A DNA stretch of 64,000 nucleotides, from positions 42,107,917-42,171,916 of the forward strand of contig CM046298.1 of the NCBI GenBank assembly GCA_025267735.1. The letters are read 5' to 3'. Shown one piece after another: positions 25,201 to 37,200 of this stretch. The position numbers and the translations under genes are program-made. The notes under the pieces were generated by a model, which saw nothing but the letters and a program-made list of their open reading frames with translations, did no database searches and was not told the origin of the DNA. Each line of letters begins with the position of its first letter. Position 1 is the stretch's first letter. This DNA is from Mactra quadrangularis (lineage: Eukaryota > Mollusca > Bivalvia > Venerida > Mactridae).

Positions 25201-28200
25201 TGTAACTAATAATATCTATTACAATGCAGATAACATGTGTATTTTCTACTACAGGTATCGAAAAGTGACCATGGTAGTGTTAGAGATCTTGTCTGGGATT
25301 TAATATTCTCCAAAAATATCACTAATGAAATAGAAAAATGCAGGTTAGAATTGTTTTTATTTATGGTAGTACAGTACAACTTCTGCAGAACTGCCTGTGA
25401 CACAACAAATCCTCTGCACAGCTACAGCTTAATGATGTTTCCCTTAGGCATAATTTTAATTAAATTCAACCTCTGCAGAACAGCAATCTTTGAACAGCAA
25501 CATACTTAAGTCCCTCCCAGTGGACCTTGTTCTAGAGAGGTTGTATTATATTTAGGGCTCCAACCATCCTTTAATGGGTGTGTCATGCCCATGTAATGCA
25601 GCCATATTGGCACCATATATTTGTGTCCTTTGTTTTACTGTTTGTATTTTGTTCTGCATTTTAGCTTTGATAACAGTTCTGTCACAAATTCTCTTTTTGA
25701 TTGTATAGGTGTAAGTTTTATGTCAACATTTATAAAAGTAAAATCTTCAAAGAAATGCAATTTTAATAGTAAAGTCTTAGTGTATTATGCCTAAGCTTAT
25801 TCTCTGAGTTAACAGATATTTACAACTAATTGACCCATTCAATGTAGACCCTAAGTCTTTACAGCTATTTTTCCCTTACTAAGGTAATTTTGTCAAGTAT
25901 TTGTGTAAAGTCATGAAAGTTTTATAAGTCAATGGTCTCATAAAAACTGATTTAATATGTAAATATAGTATGGATAATGTACTTGACAAATATGTGTATA
26001 TTACCCTTATAAAATACTTAATTTGTTTGATGTAGCTATTTATGGTATGTACAAATGTATTTAACTGATAATAGTCATGGTTATACTGATTTTGTTTTAG
26101 CTCGATTGTGAAACAAGTTTGTACAATTTAGATTTAACACTTATGAGTCTGCTTCCTGGTCCCCCGGTACTGAGCTAGTAGGATAAAGTTTCTTGCTTAA
26201 GAAAACAGCGGAATAGGTTTTGGATGTGATTCGAACCTACGCAGAGCTTGCTATCCAATGATTACATGTACCAGTCCAACTTCATCACTACTAGGCCACG
26301 CCCACTTTTTTAAAAAATCATAAGAGTATTCATGCTTAAAGTTGTAAAGTTTTTAAACTAAAAATTATAATGATCTAAGGCTTGTTTCACAAAAATATAT
26401 AAGTAATGGCTATTTTATGTGTTATAGAGAGATCTTCAAGAAATAAACAGACTCATGTTTTTCATCAAATTCTCGCAGCAGCCAAAAAAAAAGGATTAAA
26501 AAATATGTCCATAATGTTAATTATTGTTTTAAAGATAATATTGATATGTGATATCTTTCAGAGTGATATTTCGTTGGTTAGCTACAAAGAATTTAAAAGA
26601 GATGTCTTTTGAGAGTGTTCAACCAGGAAGCCCAGAGGAAGTATTAATGGGATTAAAAACTGGTAAAACAACATATGCCATGGTATTTGATACAATGTGC
26701 AAGTAAGTTTAATATGTTAGATCTACTTGTCATTATAGACTTTAGTGTTACCATTATGTATTTTAAATAGAATAAAAAAATATTATTAATTATTTCAGAA
26801 AACCTTTGAAACAGACTAAAAAACTTACACTATCCAAAATGGCACACTTCTTAACCATATCAAATCAATTGTTATCATTATTGTTTACAGTTGGTTGTTA
26901 AAGTGTTCATTAACTTTCTTTATGAAATCAATCTTGAGTGTTTCAAAGTGCTGTTTTATTCTCTTGATTGAAAAAACTACCATATTGGGTTAGCATGAAA
27001 CTGACATCAAATCAAAGTTCAGATGTAAAAAGACCACTATTAGCTCTTTAATTTAGGAAAAATTTACACTAAAGAGGCTTTATTTGGAAAAATATGAGCC
27101 TTTTTAAAAATTTGTTTGTTTTTGTTTTTAAATTGCAAGCCTGCTAGGCCAAGGTGCTGACAATAGCACTGTAAATGGTTAACTGTACTGGTTCCCTTTG
27201 CGTAGATACATAGATTTGTTTTTGTAAAAATTTGCAAAATTAACATAAAATTATTATACATGCAATAGAATAGACATGAATAATTAAGTCCATATAGTGT
27301 ATGTAAAGGATGATGCAAAAAAGAGAAAAAAATCCCTTACTTCAATTCGGATCATTGTATCATTACTATCATAAACATGTATTTGTTTTTTCAGTTATGC
27401 TGGTTTACATTCTAAGATAATCAGTGGTTATGCTAAAGGAGCAGATTATCGTCCAGGACAAAAGTTTCAACCAGGATCTAACCAACATTCATGGAATGCT
27501 GTGTACATCTACGGTACATGGTGTTTGATAGATGCACATTGGGCAGCACGTAGAATTATTGGTAAACAAGCCACAACGGAGGAGTTCCATTATCAACTTG
27601 ATGAATATTTCTTCTTAACGGAACCAGCACAACTTATATTTACACATTTCCCTGATGATAGTAAATGGCAACTTCTTGAAAGACAGGTAAGTAGTAGAGT
27701 GTTCGGTTTTGGTGCGGGATGTTGCAGGTTAGATCACGACTGTGTAATACTAAAGACCAGGGACCAGGAAGTTCGCCGAAGTCAATCGGTCCAGGGCCGT
27801 CCGAGTACCGGATAAGGTTTGAGATCAAATTTTACGAGTTTTCCCCGGATCGATTTTTATGGATTTTGAAATCTCAATCGGTCCAGAATGAAAAAATCGG
27901 TCCTTAAACTGATAAACCAGCAATTTCCTGGTCCCTGCTAAAGACCATAAAAAAGGTATTAGTAGTTTCCTATGCTTGGTGTTCAGTATTAAAAGGCTAA
28001 ATCTCAGAAGTTAAAGTGATGAGAAATGTAAGTATCTGTTAGGGGATACCTTGTTTGTTGCACAATAGCTAGTTGTATATTATTCATTGATTATATATGA
28101 TGTTTAATAAAGCTTGGATATCTCATTTTTATCCAATATGCCTGTCAATTAAGGTCTTTAAGTATGAGACACTGGACAGCTGGTTAGCTATAATAGATGG

Positions 28201-31200
28201 CACCAAAACACCTAGAACTTTATGAGTTTGAAAAGCATTGTAGCCACCTTCTTTTTAGTCTAGACTGTGCTAGAAAAGTATTGCTAGCCAGTCTTGCCCT
28301 GTACCAGAAGTTATTTCTCAAAATTAGGTTAAAAATAAAAGAATTAGCTGAACTGCTGTATAACATATTAACATTGTGTGGTGATTGTTTGTGTTGGATA
28401 TATATTCATTGGAATTAACTGTGTTGGATAAATCAATTTACGTGCACCTGCATGGTTCTCCTACGAAGGAGGGAAAAGAATACAGATGGCACAGACATAA
28501 TGCAAACTCAATTATAATATTTGTCAGTGAGATACTTTCTATGAGATTAACAATTGAGTCAATTTTCTCTAATTATTAAGTTATGAGGTCAATTTTTGCC
28601 AAAACTTGCTAAAATGTTTGTCCCCAGGAGAATGAATGAGTTAAACAAACTGTCTATCAATGGACTCCAGAGTAAAGGTTATTGAATTGTACAATGAAGA
28701 TCAAATATTTTAAAACATTTTAATGCCTTGTCACAATGAACATGTACATAATAAAAATACATTAAAATTTTAACACCATGCTACAAATTACAATGCTTAT
28801 GTACATTTTGAAATTACATAAAAAATCAAGTAATATATGTATGTTACAGGTCACTTTGGAAGAATTTGAGAACATGCCACATATGAAACCTCAGTTCTTT
28901 AAATATGGTTTAGAGTTTGTAAGTCATCGTACAGCTGTAGTTTTTGGTCGTGGTGAAATTAATATTCGTCTTAGATATCCTGCACATCGTCTTGTTGTAG
29001 CTTTTAATTTTACTATTCAGGTAGGTACAGTAACAGTTGTTAGTTGTTTTATGTTAATGCATGTTCATTTGGATAACACATCCATATATTACTACCCTTT
29101 AAAATCGGGATACTCATCCATGTGTAATTACCCTTTAAAATTGAGATACACATCCATGTGTAATTACCCTTTAAAATCGGGATACACATCCATGTGTAAA
29201 TACCCTTTAAAATCTGGATACACATCCATGTGTAATTACCCTTTTAAATCTGGATACACATCCATGTGTAATTACCCTTTAAAATCGGGATACACATCCA
29301 TGTGTAATTACCCTTTAAAATCGAGATACACATCCATGTGTAATTACCTTTAAAATCGAGATACAAATCCATGTGTAATTACCCTTTAAAATCGAGATAC
29401 ACATCCATGTGTAATTACCCTTTAAAATTGAGATACACATCCATGTGTAATTACCCTTTAAAATCGGGATACACATCCATGTGTAAATACCCTTTAAAAT
29501 CTGGATACACATCCATGTGTAATTACCCTTTTAAATCTGGATACACGTCCATGTGTAATTACCCTTTAAAATCGGGATACACATCCACGTGTAATTACCC
29601 TTTAAAATCGAGATACACATCCATGTGTAATTACCTTTAAAATCGAGATACACATCCATTTGTAATTACCCTTTAAAATCGAGATACACATCCATGTGTA
29701 ATTACCCTTTAAAATCAGGATACACATCCATGTGTAATTACCCTTTAAATTGGGATACACATCCATGTGTAATTACCCTTTAAAAACAGGATACACATCC
29801 ATGTGTAATTACCCTTTAAAAATGGGACACACATCCATGTGTAATTACCTTTAAAATCGAGATACACATCCATGTGTAATTACCCTTTAAAATCGAGATA
29901 CACATCCATGTGTAATTACCCTTTAAAAACAGGATACACATCCATGTGTAATTACCCTTTAAAAATGGGACACACATCCATGTGTAATTACCTTTAAAAT
30001 CTGGATACACATCCATGTGTAATTACCCTTTTAAATCTGGATACACATCCATGTGTAATTACCCTTTAAAATCTGGATACACATCCATGTGTAATTACCC
30101 TTTAAAAACAGGATACACATCCATGTGTAATTACCCTTTAAAAATGGGACACACATCCATGTGTAATTACCTTTAAAATCGAGATACACATCCATGTGTA
30201 ATTACCCTTTAAAATCGAGATACACGTCCATGTGTAATTACCCTTTAAATTGGGATACACATCCATGTGTAATTATCCTTTAAAATCAGGATACACATCC
30301 ATGTGTTATTTCAGGTCTATTTACACTAGTTGTCTTTCTAATGTCATATCATCGAAATATTTAAATTGCACCGATATTGACTATACAGCTGTTACCCTTG
30401 GTCATCAGGTTAGTGGTATCTATCTGCCAATCTCTGGGAAGTTTTTCTCAATGGAGTGCAGCCAACACATAGGCGCAACATAATTTTACGTACCTCTTAG
30501 ATACAGATTTGCACCAGGGTGAAGTGAAGCTGTCACAGTATATTTTTGGTCAAGGAAATAACTTTGCCCTTGGTGGAGTTGAAACCTGGGACATCTTGAT
30601 ACCTTAATGTGTGCACTACCACTGAACCACAGGTGCCAGACGCAACCTTTCCTTATTATCATATATATTGAGAAAAGTTCTCTAACGCCTGTTTAACGGT
30701 TGTAATTTTGAAATCGTCACCAAGCTCACAAAAACATCCCGATTGTCAAATCTTTTTCAATATCGGCTCTAGAAAGGATTATTCTGCATAAAAATAATTT
30801 TTATTTGAAGAAAATCGATCTACAATTGAAATGGTCCCATATATCCCCTAAAAGCCCTAAAATTTGTCTGATGTCAAACAACACGTCCACAATTATCAGT
30901 TATTAAAACAGATTAAATCCTATTAGTCTCTGTACGAGTACATTAGTATCACCATACAAATGTATTTGTACCTCAGAATGAACACAACAGTATTGATCTG
31001 TTATTTTCCTCATTGACTCATCTACATTTGAATATAGTTTATTGTCTGAACATATATTGTCTATTTTTTAGTTTGAAAATGGTGATGAAGAATACAAAGG
31101 AGTAAAACTCAACCGTTATGGCATGCAGGAAAGTGTAGGAGGTGTGGCTTCATTTAGACTCCGCCTTCCACAGAAAGGTTCTTATATCTTGTATGTTTAT

Positions 31201-34200
31201 GCCAAGGAAGACACTCCTGAAAATAAAGACAATGTTTATGCCCAGGTGAGTAAAACTATATCAGGTAATTTGTTTACAAACTCATACCACAGCAAACAGT
31301 GACTTTTGCTATTTCTGCCGATTATGGCCCTTAAGCCTGCTGGGGTCGATAAGATAGCTGGGAACCGAACCAAGCAGTCTTGTATGTCTTCAACATCAAA
31401 ATATAAATGACGTCACATTAAATATTGTGTGACAACACATGTGTCTATGTAATAATAAAACATAAATGATAATTACTAGATAGTTTATTGTTTTCTAGAT
31501 GTAAATTAGGCCATGCCAAATTGCAAATTTGATAAGCGTCATCTCAAGTTTGACAAACCTAGGTACCTATTCACAAAAACACACAAACCAAAAACAAATG
31601 TCCATTCTAGCTAGTATTCACACAAATAAGTACCTGGTAGTACATGAATGTTTATGACATTAATGTGAGATTATAGTGATTCTATAAAAAAAGTATATAC
31701 AACATACACATGTATATTTTCATTAATAATATACACAGTAACAAGGAACTATCAGTATTTTCTGAGAAAAACCAGTTATCAAATCCTGGAACAACATAAC
31801 TACAGTAAAATTCCGCTAATAAGACCACCTGGCGGTCTTACAGAAAGTGGTCTTAATAGCGAGTCGGTCTTAATAGCGAACCCACCGATTTATATATTGA
31901 GTATAACAGTTAGGTATCAAAAATTATTAACGTTGCCAGTGACTATTCATACAGTTAAAATGTCTTGTTAATGGTTACAATGTACAAATAGAAAATAAGA
32001 ATACTCATGCTATTTTTTCCAAACATCTGCTTTTAACTTATTAATTTCAGACACTGTTTAAATCACAGTCCTTACAGGGGCAGATCCAGAATTTTTTTCT
32101 AAGGGGGGAGGTTCTTAACTTTTTCTTGGGGGTCGAACCACAACCACATTATACACTTTCATCAGAATAATGCAGCACTTATGTAATAAAAACTACATAA
32201 CCATTAAATCTATTTTAAGCATTGAGAAAAACTGTTTCATGACTTAAAGTCAGTAAATACTTTAGTATTTTAGTAAATAAGACAAGTCTATTTAGGAAAT
32301 TCTAGGGGATGATCCAGACCCCCCTGACCCCCCCCCCCCCCCGCTAGATCTGCCTATGCTTTTAATGATATTTTGTTAATTATTAATCTAACCAAGAAAC
32401 TGACTGACAATTTAATTTCGTCACCGCAAAATTCACCAAGTCCGTACCGTCCCAGGACTAAGTACCCATCGTGCTGTTCCGTATACTGGAGTTTATACCT
32501 TTCCGACACGATGCTATGTTTAATTTTAATTTTGGCAGTTATTTTAATTTTAACAAATTAAAATTAGATTTGTATGCAAAATAATCGAAACTGGAACATA
32601 TTTGCTCAAAACCGTACGCAAATTAATGAGACAGACGACTTTTCACATAGTTGTAAAGGAAATTCTACTTTCGTTTTCTTTGTTTAGAACGCTCTGTAAG
32701 AACGCTTACGTAAGCAGACGAAACGCATTCTTAACTAATTTAAGTTTGATTTATCAAACAAAAATCATAAATTATCGCAGTCCATCTGTTTAACTTTCTT
32801 TTTAATTAATCTTAAATTATCAAAAATTAATTCGCAACGAAGTTTAGTTGATTTGAGGGACTAATCGCCGTTTCACTTCGTCAAACATTTGCAATCATTG
32901 ACAATTACATTTACAAACAATTCTTTTGTTATTGATCAATGTTGATGCTGTTTTATCACTTATTTTGTGGTTACTATGGGTATCTTGTCATATGTATAAC
33001 GTAACTGTATACATGTCAAAAATCAATTAAGTTGTATATACTCGATAAAAAGTTGTTACACAACGTGTCAACGACTGCTGTAGACTGGTCGTATTATTGG
33101 ACCCCAAATTAGTGCAATTAGACTGGTTGGGTCTAAAAAAGCGGTCGTATTACGGAATAGCGGACCGGTCTTATTATCGGACCTCACGACTATTGAAATA
33201 TATAGAAAATAATTCCGGTCTTAAAAAAACTGCTCGTATTATGTAGTTGGTCTTATTATCGGACCGGTCGTTAGGTGAGACTCTACTGTATTTAAGAAAA
33301 TTACACAAACAATTTTGTTTTTTTATTGGATTGAGGACTAAAACATATGCGCACGCGGACACTTAACAAAATTCCGATATGCCATGGCCTTATCATGTTT
33401 AATTAATGTTTAGTTTATCATGATACTTAGTGTAGGCCCATTAACTTTGATCATATGAATAATGTAGTTCCTGAATATGACGAAACAGTAATTTAATATA
33501 AAAGTATGTGTTGTTTTTGGTCATTAAATTTGATTAGTTTTGTTCAGTAATATGTTAAATTGATATATGAGAGAATGAGATAAGTGCAGAAAATTAACTT
33601 CAGGTTTTGATTACTGATTCTAATTTTTTGATCAACATAATTTAAGTTGGTTTATAGTCCAACAGAATTAACCTGAGCTTGACCTTTATGCAATAATATA
33701 TTAAACTCAGTATTTACTGTTTATTTTGTCTTCGTTTGTAAATCGTGCTTTATCGGATGCTTTCGGCAAAATACACGTACTGGACAATTAATGTTGTTTT
33801 CATAAGAGTAAATACTTTGAATCTGTGCCATAATATTGATGGCACACTTTTTACCCCAAAAACTAATGTGTCCAAAATTAAAAGTACAATAACATTCCAC
33901 TTTTAAAAAATTGATTTATAGTCACATCGGTTGTTATAAACATGTATATAACCATATACACGCATACGGAAACTCATGATTTAATGTAAGTGAAGTGTGT
34001 AATTATTATAATAAGGTAGTTCAAGCTCAGGTTAATTCTGTTGGACTATACTTATGTTTTGGATGTTTCTATCATGTATACATAGAATAATTTTGGAGGA
34101 TATTTATTCAATGGTCAAACTTCAACAAAGACTGTTGTATATCGCAAACAGGTATTCTATGTAGTTTTAAGTTACAACATGACACAGTTTGTAATTCGAT

Positions 34201-37200
34201 ACTTAGACATACATTAGTACACATTCACACAAAGGACTGAACTTGTATTAAGTTGTATTTGAAAAGTTTTTTGAAGTTTTTGTAACAAATACAAATATAT
34301 TTATTTAAGCAATTAAGCACATTTGTGCGTATATGCAACAAAATTTTAGTTCTTTCTTTTTTGAATGATGATTTTGCATGTCAGCACTTTCTCGCAAGTG
34401 GCATGACTGCAATGTCTCAAGTTTAATTTTCGAACTTTTGATATGGCTTTGAATTTTTTTATAGTCATTTATGTAGTGTTATCAGGAACAATTATAAATT
34501 TCAGAAAAATAATTGAGATTTTTTGTACAACAACTCGTATCTTTTTGTGTATTCACCTTTCCTGATAGTTATTTCCACCCCACGACATGTGTATATTTAT
34601 AGTTTTAGAAATTACAAGCAACTATATATGATTATACATTGTTATATTCAGTCCTCGTTCAATTAAGTTCTGCTCTGTTATGTTAATTCAAACCAGAGTA
34701 TCAAAACCATTACCTGTAACTGTTTACATGTAATTTAATGTTATGTGTAAAAATGTAAATGTTATTATCTAAAAAAATATCATGGTGTCCTATCAAGATG
34801 AAGTAAAAGATTGAAGCATATATTTAAACATAAAATATTCTTGAAGTATTGATCAGAGCACATTCAATGCCTGGCTTCTGCTAGAAATGATCTTTCTTGA
34901 AAACTTAGCTGATTGCCGTTTTTTATATGTTCGTGACTATAGAATGGTTCTATAGGAAAGTTTAAAGATCGTAGTAAATGACTTTGAATGTCTCAATAGT
35001 GGACTTCATTCATTTTACATACAGATGTAGTAGAATATATGTGCATGAATGATAACTTTTAAGCGGCAGTTATTGAATAGTTTTAAAAATGACCCTTTTG
35101 ACTTGTGGTAATTGTGTGATAAAAATCAGTAGTGTGTTTGCCTGTCCGGTTAACCTGTTGTATTTAGAGGTCGATTGTATAAAGTGTTTTGAATCGGAAC
35201 AGTGCTGGTCTACCTAGCCAGAAATCTAATTCCGCTTTTCAAACCCGAACAAATTCAGTGCCTTCAGCGCTTTGATTTATCAATTTTATGGTTTCTAGAA
35301 GAATCAGCTCTTGATGTCTATATATTTGTAGGTATGTGAATACAAGATTGTACAAGAAGAAGTCAACTCACCAGAACCTGAACCATTCCCACCATGTGCT
35401 TACCTTAACTGGGGACCTGGGGCTGCTTTCTTCAGGTTGGTTAGAATTCTACATTACTATTGTATTTGTTACACTATAGATTTATTGATTTACTTATCAT
35501 TGTATAGGAGTTCATCCTTGTTTATATGTAACACTATACATTACTCTGCTATGCTGCGTTATGTACCGTGGGCCATTTGGTTAGGAAAATCTCGTAATCA
35601 TGAATAATTAATGAGGCAGTTTCATTGGTTCCGCATGGAAACCACTGTGGAAAACTAGCGAATGAAGTGACATTTTTTATCGAAGGTTTGGTTTACCATT
35701 CAAAATGGCAGCCTCCATGAGTGAATTGTCTAAATCGGGGAAAAAAAATCCCAGTAAGACGTCATTGTTGTTGAAGAGTATTTAATTGTAACATGCGATT
35801 TCATTGGAAGAAGATTAGTCTTCCCTGCATATTCATGAAAACAAGATATGGCCTGTCAAATTGCCCACAATACATATGAAGTGTTAGGGAAGAAAGTATT
35901 GTGGTTGCTGACGATGATGGGAGTTGTAAGAAATTGTTTTCTCTTTCATAATCTTACATTTTCATTATATTGCATGAAAGAAGGAGAATGTTTGTCAATT
36001 TCAATAGAAGATATTTTACGTTTATTTCATGAACTCAGCAAATCTTATTTTGGTTCATTGCAAACACTAGTGGTGCTTTTCACAAAAATTCTTAGGAAAA
36101 ATATCTTCATACGTCAAAAGCAAGAAACCATAATAATACGCTCAATTTTTCGGCTTATCAATTCTAAATATTCTAGAATTGTGTAGAATAGTGTATACCT
36201 TTTGATTATCATATCATTGTTATGATTATTATCCGTCTGACTTTGAAGTGCTAATTATATGAAACTGACTTACGAAGATTTTTTCGTTAGAATTTTTGTG
36301 AGAAGCACCACTGATTCTTTTGAATTTGATTTCAAGGATTAGAACTTTTACTGTACAAGTAATAATAAATATTTCTTTGATTTTTTCCAGATATGGTTTA
36401 GCTACTTACCAACAGACAGCTACAGTTTTAACTAGAGATGGCAAAGCTGAATTGCAATTTAGAATTCCCAAGACGATGCAATTTATGGCAAAATTAAAGA
36501 ACAACAAATGTAGTGACTCCGAACTAGAGGGTTATTGTATGAACAGGATTGTGGGTAATACGGCATATTTCAATATTACCGCACCTGGTCGGGGAGAGTT
36601 TGGTCTTGAGATATATGCCAACGATCCATCAACTGAAGGTACCACTTTGTTCCATGTAGCCCAGTATATGATCGAATGCCAGGAAGATGTCAAGGCTGTG
36701 CCGTTACCTAAGTTGCCTGGAGGTTACCTTGGCGCCCAACCAAAGTTCAACGAATTCGGTCTTAATACCCTGAGTCATCATGACCCTGTCATCCATCTTG
36801 AAAAGAACCAAGTTGAAATACAGTTCTCCACTGCACAAGAAATGAGAGTCACAGCCAATCTTATTGATGCTGAGACAGACAAAGATTACCCAGACTACGT
36901 GTTCACACAGACGCAAGGTTCTGTCGTTGGCTTTGTTGTCACGTTACCAGCTGTTGGTTTTTACAAGTTACAACTGTACTCTATACCAGCTAGCGATACA
37001 AGTCAACAACTACCTGGTGTTTATAATTATCTCATCAACTGTAAGAAGGTCACGAATCAAGTTTATCCATTCCCCAAACAGTACGCACAGTGGAAAGAGG
37101 GCTGTTTCATGGAGACACCACTGACGTTGGCACCTAGCTGTGGAGATGAAGTCTTGTTTAGAGTTCTGGTACCTAAGGCAGCAGCTGTTGCCGTGGTAGC

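Noticed and set aside
27640..27907. Frames of 62 codons on both strands after exon 27395-27686
   Set aside because: They arise in the hAT-like MITE and its flanks; the exon donor CAG|GTAAGT precedes them.
29097..30016. Repeat-peptide genes YPLKSGYTSMCN (+) and GNYTWMCISILK (-)
   Set aside because: Direct by-products of the 36-bp minisatellite; both strands are open because the unit length is a multiple of three.
35848..36186. 112-codon frame on the plus strand
   Set aside because: It lies in an intron and continues into a MITE with known inverted ends; no family similarity recognised.
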